A stretch of 64,000 bases of DNA from CBDDKS01 sp965230335 (GCA_965230335.1 CBDDKS010000006.1:2232001-2296000), one strand, 5' to 3'; shown: positions 1 through 9,766, counted from the stretch's first letter. Made by a program: numbers and translations. The notes: generated from the sequence alone by a model not told the origin.

Positions 1-24
1 TAAATTTAAATCGGAGAAAAACCT

Positions 25-828
25 ATGTTATTTAAAAAAACATGTTTAAGTGCTGCTATTAGCAGCTTGGCTTTATTTTCTGCTACTGCAATTAATGCGG
101 GGGAAGAGGATACTTTTGGTTCAAATGTGATGGATTTGGGTAATGCCTATGCGGTTACTGCTAAAGAAATGTGTCATTATAATGCGCCTCCAAGTTTAAT
201 CCAAGGCAAAAGTACTTGTGCAGCCTATGGTAGCAGAAGTGTAGATTTGTTTTTAACTGATGCAAATCAATCTACTTGGTTTTCACGTGTATTAACACCT
301 GATCGTATCGAAGAGGCTCCGAGATCTGCTTATTTTGTTGGTTATATGTCTTACCGTGATGCAAAGCGATTTAATGGTAATGTTAATCCATACTCACCTA
401 CCCCTATTCATAATACGAGAAATTCTTTCACAAAAGACGATGTTGATCAGCTACCTGATGCTATTCTAGAGTTGAGAGCGGAGAAACCAGCTTTGGCCAC
501 CGTTGATGTGACATTTGTAAATATGCCTTATTTTGATGATTATCGAGCATCTTGTGGAGATGGACGTAGACTCTATCTTAGCTCTGAGCGGAGTGTACGA
601 GGTGAGCTTCCCGATGGTCAAATAGAACATTTTTCTTCTGAGTTTAAAGCAGTCGATACATCAGCAGCTTGTTCAACAGTCGCGACAATTCTAAATTCAG
701 ATTACTATGCCAAACATGATGAAAATAATGCATATAACTCAATTAATTTCTCAGTAGGAGGCATTGATGTTAGTTTTGGACCTGATACGACACCTTATTC
801 GCATGTTAAAATAAATACTGTTATGTGA
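25..828 (+). CDS. Secreted protein of unknown function
   Basis: I do not recognise a family. The 267-residue product opens with a clear Sec signal peptide: basic MLFKK, a hydrophobic stretch to about residue 24, and likely cleavage after the Ala of INAG. The mature part has four cysteines (near residues 50, 65, 177 and 217), which could form two disulfides in the periplasm. GGAG lies 9 bases before the ATG, so this start is well supported. A strong terminator follows at 866-897, so the gene is probably the end of its own transcript. Function is open. Confidence 0.75.
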   Translation: MLFKKTCLSAAISSLALFSATAINAGEEDTFGSNVMDLGNAYAVTAKEMCHYNAPPSLIQGKSTCAAYGSRSVDLFLTDANQSTWFSRVLTPDRIEEAPRSAYFVGYMSYRDAKRFNGNVNPYSPTPIHNTRNSFTKDDVDQLPDAILELRAEKPALATVDVTFVNMPYFDDYRASCGDGRRLYLSSERSVRGELPDGQIEHFSSEFKAVDTSAACSTVATILNSDYYAKHDENNAYNSINFSVGGIDVSFGPDTTPYSHVKINTVM

Positions 829-865
829 GGATAAATACCAAACTATCTCTTAGGAGATGTATTAA

Positions 866-897
866 CTTGGCAAAGGGAAGGCCTTTGCCAGGTTTTT
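866..897 (+). terminator. Rho-independent terminator
   Basis: An 11-bp stem, CTTGGCAAAGG (866-876) pairing with CCTTTGCCAGG (882-892) with one G-U pair, has a 5-base loop and is followed by TTTTT. It closes the transcript of the secreted protein ending at 828. Confidence 0.8.
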
Positions 898-952
898 GCT
901 TGATAGCTGAGGTTTGAAAAAATAATCATTCAAAAGAAATAAGGTTTTAGTT

Positions 953-2872
953 ATGAAAAAACTATTTTTGATAGTGATGTTATTATCATTAGTGGGTGTA
1001 GTCTATTGGATAATGGATGATATACGTATCCAAAGCCCCACGAGTTTATCAGATGAATCAGAGCGGATAATAAAAAAGGAAGTCTCAGAAACACCGCCCA
1101 TACCTACAAATAACACACAAATTGATGCCGACTTGTGGCGATTTTATCATGAATTCAAGCGGATATCAGCATTACAGCCAGAGCCTTGCACACCGTTTTA
1201 TTCACCCGATGAGGAGCGTCTGGTGCGTGAGGCGATTGATTTGGCTATCAATGGAGAAGCAGATGTCGATCATATTATACGCATGATTTTAGTTACCGAT
1301 CTTGACACTCATGCCAACTGGCGAGATGCTGTTGATGCCTATGCCTTACGCAAGTTTCCTCAAATCGATGAAATTTATAATCCCCAGTTAAAAGGGCTTT
1401 CAATAGAAGAGATTTTACAAAAGGTTAAGGTTGGAGAGATTACAACCGGTTTACGTACTTTTAATAGAGAGTTGGCAAGTCGAATCTTTCAAAACCAGTG
1501 GAGTAAGGCATTAGTTGATGATATTAAGGCTTCGGGTTTAGTTATGGGCGCTCAGTTTTTTTCTTATATGTTGCCATCGGCTTTTGATGCAGAAGATTTG
1601 TTTCAAAAGAAAAAAGAAGTGTTTATGTATGCTTTTGCGGATGCTGATTTTAGTGAGTTACGGCATGATCCTCTTGTATTAAAAAATCCTTATTATCTTT
1701 ATAGAGCCTTGGCACGGACAGGTGATACTGAATTGATTGAATTTGCTTTAGACAGAGGCTTACCAGCCTTTGAAAAACCCTACCATACCCTGGCAGATGC
1801 AGTGATAGACGCGTTTACTTTAAACTTTAGTCGAATCACTGAGCCAAACCCTAATGATCCTCGTCATTTAACCAGTGAGATGTTGGTAGACGAATTAAAA
1901 TGGTTGGCAAAACGAGGGTTTCATCCGACTGATTCATCGGCTGTTAAAATAGCAAAAGAATATATAGAAAAATATCCAGGCAAAGCTCCGGTTTTTGAAG
2001 CATATATTAATAACCTGAATCAGTTTGAAGATGTGGAAAAGGCAGAAGCAGAGCTTGCTGATGAAATGAATTATATTAAAGATCGTTTGCGCTTACATGA
2101 GTCCGATTTAAAGGATTTTAAAAAATCCATGACACAAAGAGATTGTGACAGTTTGCATCGTAAGTTCAACCAAAAGAAAATCGTAGCTTTTAAAAAAGTC
2201 AGTTACGATACAGGGGAGTGGATAGACAACGCTTATGCATCAGGTAAGACTAGTGAAGAGATTGAAGCCTATATGAGTCAAACATCGGGTTTTTTGGTGG
2301 GTTTCAAACGCGAATGGGTGTTACAAAAAGAGGAAAGAGCTAACCCTATTGGTATACATGATGATTTAAGACCAATATTATCTCAATTTTTTCGTATCGA
2401 TAATCCAATTGAACAGGGATTGTTTAGTCAAGATGATTTAAACAGTCGTAACTTTATGTATCCGTTGATTATGTATTATGTCTTTGATAAAGAGCAAAGA
2501 GATGATGCTCCCAAGCACCTAAAAGCTATTAAAGCTATGGGTGGTGATTTGAACATGATGTGTCAGGCTATGCAATATTACTCTCGACTAAATCATAAAG
2601 TAATTACTCGACGAGTCTATGATGTATTGGAAGGATGGGGTGTTGATTTATCATTACCTACCATTAAAGGAAATAATAGTTTTTATATGGCAATTTATAA
2701 TAAGGATTTAGCCTTAGCAAAACATCTGCATTCAAAAGGTGTACCTGCTATTTCTGATCCTTTATTAGAAAATCCATTAGAGATGGCTATGCGAATGCCC
2801 GAGGTGGGTACACCTGAAGTGATTAAGTATTTACGCTCATTAGGATTAACCAATCGAATGGAAGATAAGTAA
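953..2872 (+). CDS. Membrane-anchored protein with ankyrin-like C-terminus (paralogue of next gene)
   Basis: The 639-residue product has a single N-terminal hydrophobic anchor (residues 3-20, no lipobox), so most of it should face the periplasm. The body is helical and charged, with no enzyme motif I recognise. The last ~60 residues read like an ankyrin repeat (MAIYNKDLALAKHLHSKG). A stretch around residues 220-320 (a 'FADADFSEL' block, then 'ALARTGDTELIEFALDRG' and 'ELKWLAKRGFHP') aligns by eye with 'FKDHDFSAL', 'RFGDIEMLNFFHERG' and 'KLAWLHERGVYP' in the next gene, so the two are diverged paralogues. Ankyrin-like repeats bind proteins; partner and role are unknown. Confidence 0.7.
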   Translation: MKKLFLIVMLLSLVGVVYWIMDDIRIQSPTSLSDESERIIKKEVSETPPIPTNNTQIDADLWRFYHEFKRISALQPEPCTPFYSPDEERLVREAIDLAINGEADVDHIIRMILVTDLDTHANWRDAVDAYALRKFPQIDEIYNPQLKGLSIEEILQKVKVGEITTGLRTFNRELASRIFQNQWSKALVDDIKASGLVMGAQFFSYMLPSAFDAEDLFQKKKEVFMYAFADADFSELRHDPLVLKNPYYLYRALARTGDTELIEFALDRGLPAFEKPYHTLADAVIDAFTLNFSRITEPNPNDPRHLTSEMLVDELKWLAKRGFHPTDSSAVKIAKEYIEKYPGKAPVFEAYINNLNQFEDVEKAEAELADEMNYIKDRLRLHESDLKDFKKSMTQRDCDSLHRKFNQKKIVAFKKVSYDTGEWIDNAYASGKTSEEIEAYMSQTSGFLVGFKREWVLQKEERANPIGIHDDLRPILSQFFRIDNPIEQGLFSQDDLNSRNFMYPLIMYYVFDKEQRDDAPKHLKAIKAMGGDLNMMCQAMQYYSRLNHKVITRRVYDVLEGWGVDLSLPTIKGNNSFYMAIYNKDLALAKHLHSKGVPAISDPLLENPLEMAMRMPEVGTPEVIKYLRSLGLTNRMEDK

Positions 2873-3067
2873 CAACGATAATGAACGCTCAGCTTATCAA
2901 AGCTAAAAATTGTTAATTTCAAGGAGGAAAAGCTTTTTGTTTTTGAAAAATAATGATGTTTTTTTAGATTTTTTGTTTTATTGATATATAAAAATCACAA
3001 TTATTTGAAACAAATACTTATTTAAGTAAGCAGTATAGAAGAAATATGATAAGAGCAGGTATTCTTT

Positions 3068-5158
3068 ATGAGAGTTAGTCAATCGATAGTATGGGTAATG
3101 GTTATTTTGTTGATGGTGGGTATTGTGGGTTATATCCGTTGGTCATCGAATCAGAGCGAAGAGGCAGCTCAAGCCCAGGTAATCAAAGATGACATACAAG
3201 CTGAGTTGGCGGTGATAGAAAAAGGATTATCCAATCATTCTCAAAAACAAAAGCACATTCAACCTTTGCCAGCAGCCTTGTTGACCATGTTATCTACACC
3301 AAATGGACATGCAGGCAAGCCTATTAATGAATGTGCAGCAGATTTATTTGCTAATGAGCAGGTTCAGGGTTTCATAAAACAATTACAAAAGTTACCGAAA
3401 CAAGAATACAGTGGTAACGATATTATGGCTGCTTTGCATAATACACAGGCCTTTAGTCATGAGGCGTTTGAAGTACTTAGAAAGGTAATAAGAAAAACCT
3501 TGAAGTTACAAAGAAAACCCTGGAAAGATGAATCAACAGAAGACTTCTTTAATGAGAGTAATTTTTCTGAAACCATTGAGGCTATCAAGAATGGACATAT
3601 AGATGGAAACTCTTATGGCTTAATTACCATACTGATTGCGCAATTAGAGAGACAGTTAATTTATGGAGAAACCATTGACTGGGATGAAGCTTATCAAAAA
3701 ATTGTTGATTTGAATTTATCCTATGATATTACAGAAGTATTGTATTTGATTAACAGTCCGTCAATACATGCTAAGGAGGAACAACATCGTTTTGAGCCTT
3801 ATGAAGTTAGACAATTCAATACCAGATTATTGTATGAGCTTTTTAAAGATCATGATTTTTCTGCTTTAGACATAGAGAACAAATATGATGCATTAAGAGG
3901 TAACTTAATTCGCTTTGGTGATATAGAGATGTTGAATTTTTTTCATGAGCGTGGTTTTAAATGGGATAGTTTGATGTTCATATTTAACAATGCAGCGGGT
4001 GATGTTTTATCTGCGATGTCACGTCCTGATATAGCCCCTTTATGGCCAGAGCATGATGAAGCTACAGAGGGTTGGGGTGTGAAGCTTGCGTGGTTACATG
4101 AGAGAGGGGTTTACCCGGAAGCTTTTCATAAGAAGAAGTTGTTGAATAAAGTGAGTGCAGAGGGTAAAGACAGCTCTTTTCCTAATGGAATAGAGCAATT
4201 AAAGAGCATAGAGGAAACTCGTCTTTTGCCACCTTTGGTAAAAAGTGTAGAAACGATTAAAGAGATACAGGGTTATTTTGATTATGAGCCAGGTGCATTA
4301 AATACTATATTACATAATGCACAATTAAAGTTTTTAGAATGTCATTTGGGGTCACAGGAGATGCTACCACGATTGTCAGAGCAGGATATTCAAAGTTTAT
4401 TTACAGCTTGGTTAACACTACATGAAAAACATTTTAGTCATCGAGAGATTGATGCTTATTTATATCAAGTCAATAAAGCTTTTATGCATTTGCGTTGGAG
4501 TATTTTTGAGAATGAGCACTATTCTATAAATGCTAAAGATGGCAAGAAGTTGAGTCGGTTAGCGAACCAGTTTAGAGGTCATTTTCATGAAATGACAGGT
4601 GATGATAAAACCAATATTGCATTGATTGTTGAGAAGATGATGAGTGCAGAGCAGATGCAGGTTGATGATTTATATGATTTTCGTTGGAATATGTTTTTAT
4701 TAGGAGGAGTACCAGGAGAGTATTCTGTAGATGCTGTTCGTGTTTTAAAATCTTATCATGTAAGCGATGATATTATTTATCAGTCGATATTTGCATCATT
4801 TAAAAATAAGAGAACACAACATTTATTAAAGCATAATCTATTACCATTAGTTGAAATATGGTTACAAGAAAAACTGGATATCCATCAAAAAGATGAACAA
4901 GGTTTAGATTTATTATTTTATGCTGTTTATTATCAGGATGTAGAAGCGGTAAAGTTGTTATTGGAGAATGGTGCACAATTGACATCCTCTAATGAACATT
5001 TAAATCATTTGGATGCAGCGTTACTGACTTATGAGCCTGGCAAATCAGAAATGATAAAGTTGTTATTGGAAAAAGGACATCCGGTAGATGAGACACACCG
5101 AGAGTTGGTCGCCTGGTTAAAAGAAAAATATGGTGATAAAGCACCAAAATTAAATTGA
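3068..5158 (+). CDS. Membrane-anchored protein with ankyrin repeats (paralogue of previous gene)
   Basis: A 696-residue protein with an N-terminal signal anchor (residues 7-24), then a long helical periplasmic part. The C-terminus carries about two ankyrin-type repeats (AVYYQDVEAVKLLLENGA, then SEMIKLLLEKGHPVDE). It shares order and several short blocks with the 953-2872 product, including an early single cysteine (INECAADLF against PEPCTPFYS). The two genes are 195 bases apart, and that gap is very AT-rich with no clear terminator, so they may be co-transcribed. Tandem duplication followed by divergence is the simplest origin. No catalytic motif seen. Confidence 0.7.
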   Translation: MRVSQSIVWVMVILLMVGIVGYIRWSSNQSEEAAQAQVIKDDIQAELAVIEKGLSNHSQKQKHIQPLPAALLTMLSTPNGHAGKPINECAADLFANEQVQGFIKQLQKLPKQEYSGNDIMAALHNTQAFSHEAFEVLRKVIRKTLKLQRKPWKDESTEDFFNESNFSETIEAIKNGHIDGNSYGLITILIAQLERQLIYGETIDWDEAYQKIVDLNLSYDITEVLYLINSPSIHAKEEQHRFEPYEVRQFNTRLLYELFKDHDFSALDIENKYDALRGNLIRFGDIEMLNFFHERGFKWDSLMFIFNNAAGDVLSAMSRPDIAPLWPEHDEATEGWGVKLAWLHERGVYPEAFHKKKLLNKVSAEGKDSSFPNGIEQLKSIEETRLLPPLVKSVETIKEIQGYFDYEPGALNTILHNAQLKFLECHLGSQEMLPRLSEQDIQSLFTAWLTLHEKHFSHREIDAYLYQVNKAFMHLRWSIFENEHYSINAKDGKKLSRLANQFRGHFHEMTGDDKTNIALIVEKMMSAEQMQVDDLYDFRWNMFLLGGVPGEYSVDAVRVLKSYHVSDDIIYQSIFASFKNKRTQHLLKHNLLPLVEIWLQEKLDIHQKDEQGLDLLFYAVYYQDVEAVKLLLENGAQLTSSNEHLNHLDAALLTYEPGKSEMIKLLLEKGHPVDETHRELVAWLKEKYGDKAPKLN

Positions 5159-5554
5159 TTGTCAGTTTGCCCGCTGTCGCGGGCAGTTGTTTCTAAAAAA
5201 GTCAGTCGCACATAGCGAAGATACGAAAAGGCTTTAAACAATAATCCCTTACTATTCACATTGACATTGTCTCCACTATATAACCCGCTCTGGATCATAT
5301 AACCCACACTATGATAAATGGAATGACTCATTAGGCCGTTAGAAAATACAGGATAAATACTCCGTCATTTTACTTTAAAAAAGATATGTTATATGATGCG
5401 CCTCTTAATATTTAGCCTGCTTTTAGCGCTTATTTGTACTTAAATTGAGGCATTAACGCGAGTAATGTATCTTCGTCCTTTATTTATGAATATAAAAGTA
5501 TCCTCAACTGACTTGTGTGCGAAAGCAACAAATTGTTCTACTCTTTAATGGAAA
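5159..5554. other. Intergenic region before folE2
   Basis: About 400 bases without a convincing gene. It holds a GC-rich hairpin GCCCGC-TGTC-GCGGGC (5169-5184) just after the upstream stop. That hairpin has only a poor T-run and is at best a weak terminator. It also holds the 16-mer AATACAGGATAAATAC (5345-5360), repeated exactly at 32310-32325, and the folE2 promoter with its Zur-like operator (5369-5400). Confidence 0.5.
5369..5400 (+). promoter_or_regulatory. Probable Zur-controlled promoter of folE2
   Basis: TTTACT (5369-5374) and TATGAT (5392-5397) are separated by exactly 17 bases, a good sigma-70 promoter. Over the -10 lies GATATGTTATATGATGCG (5383-5400). Its first 12 bases are identical to the palindrome at 19748-19765 in front of the zinc-uptake genes, and in both cases the -10 starts 9 bases into the box. 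The TATGTTATA core resembles the proteobacterial Zur box. FolE2 genes are established Zur targets in other bacteria. Binding itself is inferred. Confidence 0.6.
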
Positions 5555-6457
5555 ATGATGCTTCATAACGATACGCTTCCTGATGTAACCAGCCATACCC
5601 TTACTGATACTCCGCTTTCTCTGGAATGGGTGGGCATGGAACAAATTGATGTGCCACTGATTCTTGAACTGGATGGTGGTGGTCTTCAGACGTTGACCGC
5701 TAAGGCTAATATATTCGTCAGTCTGGATGAACCCTCTGCAAAAGGCATTCATATGTCTCGTCTTCATGGCATCCTTAATCGGCTTGCTGAGGAGACGTGT
5801 AAGAAATCCGTGCTTGATCAGGTTTTGGATGATGCCGTTGAGTCTCAAGGGGGCATCAGCAAACATGCAAAAATCAATATTGCCTTTGATCTGTTATTGA
5901 AAAAGCCGGCATTGCTAAGTAATGAAAGTGGTTTTCAGACATATCGTATGGCCATTCATGGAGAAATCATAGAAGGCAAGCGTACCTACGAAATAGAAAT
6001 GACCATACCTTATTCGAGTACTTGTCCTTGTTCGGCATCACTGGCACGTCAGCTGTTTGCCAATGCTATAGATAAAGAGTTTGATAGCGACACGATTGAT
6101 AAAGCATCATTCTTGCAATGGGTGCAGTCAGAAAAGGGCAGTGTTGCCACGCCTCATAGTCAGCGATCGTATGCCAGCATAAAAATGGTGGTTGGTGAAA
6201 ATCCCTGGCCTGAATTTTCTTCATTGATTCGTCAGCTTGAAGGGGTGATCGGTACACCGGTACAAACGGTGGTTAAGCGGATGGATGAGCAAGAGTTTGC
6301 TCGGCTGAATGCTAATAATCTGATGTTTTGTGAAGATGCCGCCAGAAGAATTAAACACTGTTTAGAAATGATGCCTTTTGTTACCGATTATTGGTTTAAA
6401 GTTGATCACCGGGAAAGCTTACATCCTCATAATGCGGTTGTGATTGATAGAAAATAG
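5555..6457 (+). CDS. folE2: GTP cyclohydrolase FolE2 (type IB)
   Basis: Converts GTP to 7,8-dihydroneopterin triphosphate, the first step of folate (and queuosine precursor) synthesis. It replaces zinc-dependent FolE when zinc is scarce because it can use other metals. Family marks are visible: the VGMEQIDVPL start, KGIHMSR (residues 63-69), the conserved cysteine segment STCPCSAS (Cys157, Cys159) and a Gln-Arg-Ser-Tyr segment near residue 207. At 300 residues it has the normal length. Two ATGs (5555 and 5558) are adjacent, so the start is uncertain by one codon. The Zur-like box in its promoter agrees with its known role. Confidence 0.93.
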   Translation: MMLHNDTLPDVTSHTLTDTPLSLEWVGMEQIDVPLILELDGGGLQTLTAKANIFVSLDEPSAKGIHMSRLHGILNRLAEETCKKSVLDQVLDDAVESQGGISKHAKINIAFDLLLKKPALLSNESGFQTYRMAIHGEIIEGKRTYEIEMTIPYSSTCPCSASLARQLFANAIDKEFDSDTIDKASFLQWVQSEKGSVATPHSQRSYASIKMVVGENPWPEFSSLIRQLEGVIGTPVQTVVKRMDEQEFARLNANNLMFCEDAARRIKHCLEMMPFVTDYWFKVDHRESLHPHNAVVIDRK

Positions 6458-6481
6458 CATCGATATTAAAAGAGTTAAAGC

Positions 6482-6847
6482 ATGAACGAAAAAGAAATCC
6501 TGGCATTATTTGATGAATGGAATAATGCGTTACAAACTGGAAATCCTAAAAACGTAGCAGCTCTTTACGAGAGTAATGGTATTTTACTGCCAACGGTATC
6601 CAATCAGGTTCGACATAATCACGAAGAAATCGAAGATTATTTTGTTCATTTCCTCGAAAAAGGACCCAAGGGTAAGATTGATGAATCCAATATACGACTG
6701 TACGGTCAATTGGCGATTCATTCGGGCATTTATACCTTTACTTTCAAAGATGATTCTAGCGTGCAGGCGCGGTTTACTTTTGTGTATCGATGGAATGGTG
6801 AGCGCTGGATGATTGTAGAACATCATTCTTCTCAAATGCCTGAGTAA
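6482..6847 (+). CDS. SgcJ/EcaC-type SnoaL-like protein
   Basis: A 121-residue NTF2-fold protein. It begins with the helix MNEKEILALFDEWNNALQTG and 'VAALYESNGILLPT', and ends with the strand pair 'ARFTFVYRWNGERWMIVEHHSS', the usual pattern of the SgcJ/EcaC (DUF4440/CaMKII-association-like) group. Members are small dimeric proteins of mostly unknown substrate. It lies 24 bases after folE2 in the same direction and is probably co-transcribed with it, so it may be expressed under zinc limitation. No signal peptide, so cytoplasmic. Confidence 0.75.
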   Translation: MNEKEILALFDEWNNALQTGNPKNVAALYESNGILLPTVSNQVRHNHEEIEDYFVHFLEKGPKGKIDESNIRLYGQLAIHSGIYTFTFKDDSSVQARFTFVYRWNGERWMIVEHHSSQMPE

Positions 6848-6937
6848 GCAAAAAAACGGAATTGGTCGTTCTTTTTTATTTTATCTCGTATCTATTGGTT
6901 TAATACATTTGTCATAAGCAGAGAGGATAATGTCATT

Positions 6938-8065
6938 ATGCCATCCTCTCTTTTTTATCTATTTTTTATTTTAGCTTTAACAGCGATGACTTTTTTGGCT
7001 TTGGCTGAAGAAAAAGTAGCGTTAAATCATCCAAGTGAACAACCAAAGTCAACGACCATTGCTTTTGGGTCTTGTTTAAGACAATGGAAGCCACAGCCAG
7101 TTTGGGAAGGTGTCAAGGCGATAACTCCCCGTGCTTTTGTTTTTCTTGGCGACAATATGTATGCTGATGTAGGTAGTTATCTTAAGCAACCTGATCCACA
7201 AAGAATACAATTAGCATATGATGATTTAAAAAACAGTAAAGAGTTTGGTCGATTTAGTCTGTTTGCCAAATCGAATGGTATTCCACTCTATGCTACCTGG
7301 GATGATCATGACTATGGTTTGAATGATGCTGGTGCGGATTATCCATTTAAAGTACAGTCCAAAAGATATTTTCAATCATTTTTTTCGAGTGTAAAGACTG
7401 TAAGTCCTGCGCATCAACCTGGAATTTATCATAGCCATTATTTGAAAATAGATGGGTTACAAGTTCAGTTGATTTTATTAGATACTCGTAGTTTTCGCAG
7501 CCCTTTAAGCAAGTCAGAAGATGCGGAATGTCAATCAACAAAAACGGTACCCAATTGGGATGCCAAGGCAACGATACTGGGCCACACACAATGGCAATGG
7601 CTGGAAGCAGAGTTACAAAAGACAGCAGATATTCGTATCATTGCCTCGAGCATTCAGGTGATTCCTGAGGAACATTGCTATGAAAAGTGGACCAATTTTC
7701 CTTTGGAACGCAAAAAACTATTTTCACTGATTCAACAAACGCAAGCCAATGCCGTGATTTTTATCAGTGGAGACCGGCACCTGGCAGAAATATCACGCTT
7801 GGAAAAGACGACGGTAGGTTATCCTTTGTATGAAGTGACTGCCAGTGGTCTTAATTCTGCGATGGGTGCTTTTTCACAGGGTATCAAAGAAAAAAACAGA
7901 CATCGCGTATTTAAACAGAATATTCGACAGGATAATTTTGGCTCTATTGCAATCAATGCAAAAGAACAATCATTAGAATTACACATTCATGCTGATGATG
8001 GTAAACTGTTACAAAAATTAGAGGTCTCATTGGATACATTGCGTGCTGCATTGCCAAAGAAATAA
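6938..8065 (+). CDS. PhoD-like metallophosphatase, exported
   Basis: A 375-residue protein of the alkaline phosphatase D/PhoD-like family. It has an N-terminal signal peptide (hydrophobic to about residue 22, cleavage near ALA-EE), then GSCLR (44-48), FLGDNMYAD (69-77), WDDHDYG (121-127) and a late SGDRHLAE (about 277). The Asp/Asn/His residues are the metal ligands of this fold, and the Cys of GSC is characteristic of the family. It probably hydrolyses phosphate mono- or diesters in the periplasm; the substrate is unknown. The signal is Sec-like rather than the twin-arginine type of Bacillus PhoD. Confidence 0.8.
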   Translation: MPSSLFYLFFILALTAMTFLALAEEKVALNHPSEQPKSTTIAFGSCLRQWKPQPVWEGVKAITPRAFVFLGDNMYADVGSYLKQPDPQRIQLAYDDLKNSKEFGRFSLFAKSNGIPLYATWDDHDYGLNDAGADYPFKVQSKRYFQSFFSSVKTVSPAHQPGIYHSHYLKIDGLQVQLILLDTRSFRSPLSKSEDAECQSTKTVPNWDAKATILGHTQWQWLEAELQKTADIRIIASSIQVIPEEHCYEKWTNFPLERKKLFSLIQQTQANAVIFISGDRHLAEISRLEKTTVGYPLYEVTASGLNSAMGAFSQGIKEKNRHRVFKQNIRQDNFGSIAINAKEQSLELHIHADDGKLLQKLEVSLDTLRAALPKK

Positions 8066-8265
8066 TCCATAACCTCAGGAGTGATATAATGCAGGGTAAA
8101 ATGTATTCAATGATTGAGTGATTGGTTATACTGATGAGAACTATTAAGATTATATATTTAAGAAGGTTTGCGATAAATTAAAAAATAGAACATAATCCTA
8201 ATGATGGTGAATTATTTATAATAACGTATGAATCATATTGATAAGACGATTGAGTGGAACATACT

Positions 8266-9702
8266 ATGCTTTTAACACTAACAACAACACACTACCCTGC
8301 GACCGATATGGGTTTTTTATTACATAAAAACCCGGATAATCTGCACAGCAAAACATTATCTTTTGGTACAGCACATGTGTTCTATCCAGAAGCAACCGAG
8401 AAAAAATGTACGGCTGCGTTATTATTGGATGTTGATCCGGTTGGTTTGGTGCGTAAAGATAAAGGAAGTGCTTTTCCATTAGGGCAGTATGTGAATGATC
8501 GTCCTTATGTGGCTTCTTCTTTTCTTAGTGTTGCCATTAATCGTGTTTTTGGAACCCTGTTATCCGGGAAGAGTAAGCACAGGCAGGAACTTATTGAAGC
8601 TAATATACCATTGGAAGCAGTTATTCATTCTTTACCATGTCGAGCCAATGAAACACTTTTGGAAGAATTATTTGAACCCCTTGGTTATGAAGTGGATGTA
8701 CAGTCTTATACTTTGGATAAAAAGTTTCCAGAATGGGGTGATAGTCCTTATTATACTTTGACCTTAAAAAAAGAGTGTCCGCTTCGGGAATTATTGACAC
8801 ATCTTTATGTACTTATCCCTGTTTTGGATAACAAAAAACATTATTTTATTGGAGATGCAGAGGTAGAGAAATTATTGCAATATGGGGAAGGATGGCTAAA
8901 AGATCATCCACAAAAAGAAGTTATTGCACGTCGTTACTTTAAAAATTTACGTTCTTTCTCTCGTATAGCACTTAACCGTTTGAAAGAAGATGAACCAGAA
9001 GCAGAAGATGACAGTGACGATCAAAGTATCCATGCAGACGCAAAAGAGGAAGCACTGGAAGATACCGTAAAATCAGAAAAAGTTGTGAGTCTTCATAAAC
9101 AGAGGCATCAAGTGGTGCTTCATGCTTTAAAAGAACATCATGTGACCAGCGTATTAGATTTGGGTTGTGGTGAAGGCAAGTTATTACGACTGTTAAAAAA
9201 GGAGAGGAGCTTGTCGAAAATTGCAGGGTGTGATGCTTCTATTCGTTCATTGGAAATTGCTCACGAACGCTTGAAGCCAGATCAGCAAAAGCGTGGTCAG
9301 CCTGATATTGAATTATTTCAATCGGCATTAACTTATCGTGATAAGCGCTTTTCACAATATGATGCCACTGTATTGGTTGAAGTTATTGAACATATCGATG
9401 AATCTCGTTTATCAGCCTTAGAGCGTGTAGTTTTTGAATGTGCAAACCCAAGAGTTATTATCGTGACAACACCCAATAGTGAATATAATGTGTTGTTTGA
9501 AACATTGTCGAAAGATCAGTTCCGGCATACGGATCACCGTTTTGAATGGACTCGTGCTGAATTTCAGGCGTGGGCTCATCGTGTTGCTGGTGATCATGGA
9601 TATGACGTATCTTTTTGTCCAATTGGCGATGAAGATAAACAACATGGTGCACCTTCACAAATGGCTGTGTTTGTGAAGCCTGAGGAAGGAGATAACGGAT
9701 GA
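8266..9702 (+). CDS. hen1: Hen1, 3'-terminal RNA ribose 2'-O-methyltransferase
   Basis: Bacterial Hen1 methylates the 2'-OH at the cleavage site of a broken RNA before Pnkp seals it, which makes the repaired tRNA immune to a second cut. The N-terminal half (MLLTLTTTHYPATDMGFLLH) is the bacterial domain that activates the Pnkp ligase. The C-terminal half is a SAM methyltransferase with VLDLGCGEGKL (from about residue 296), the metal-binding EVIEH, and TPNSEYN. I start at ATG 8266 because family members begin with this MLLT sequence; a GTG at 8254 is in frame. Between the halves is an acidic linker. Partner gene pnkp follows 64 bases later. Confidence 0.93.
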   Translation: MLLTLTTTHYPATDMGFLLHKNPDNLHSKTLSFGTAHVFYPEATEKKCTAALLLDVDPVGLVRKDKGSAFPLGQYVNDRPYVASSFLSVAINRVFGTLLSGKSKHRQELIEANIPLEAVIHSLPCRANETLLEELFEPLGYEVDVQSYTLDKKFPEWGDSPYYTLTLKKECPLRELLTHLYVLIPVLDNKKHYFIGDAEVEKLLQYGEGWLKDHPQKEVIARRYFKNLRSFSRIALNRLKEDEPEAEDDSDDQSIHADAKEEALEDTVKSEKVVSLHKQRHQVVLHALKEHHVTSVLDLGCGEGKLLRLLKKERSLSKIAGCDASIRSLEIAHERLKPDQQKRGQPDIELFQSALTYRDKRFSQYDATVLVEVIEHIDESRLSALERVVFECANPRVIIVTTPNSEYNVLFETLSKDQFRHTDHRFEWTRAEFQAWAHRVAGDHGYDVSFCPIGDEDKQHGAPSQMAVFVKPEEGDNG

Positions 9703-9766
9703 GTGTTTTAAAAAATAACAATATATGTGCTTTGGTATGTCTTTATAAAAAAACAGGTGCTGTAAC

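Noticed and set aside
5169..5184. Hairpin GCCCGC-TGTC-GCGGGC as a strong terminator
   Set aside because: The stem is good but the following bases AGTTGTTTCT are not a proper T-run.
5029..5331. Antisense reading frame across the end of the second ankyrin-like gene
   Set aside because: It overlaps a better gene, has no ribosome site or homology, and its composition is that of a reverse-strand shadow.
6842..6880. A-rich/T-rich stretch after the SnoaL-like gene as a terminator
   Set aside because: Pairing is limited to A/T runs with a weak CG core and long loop; not convincing.
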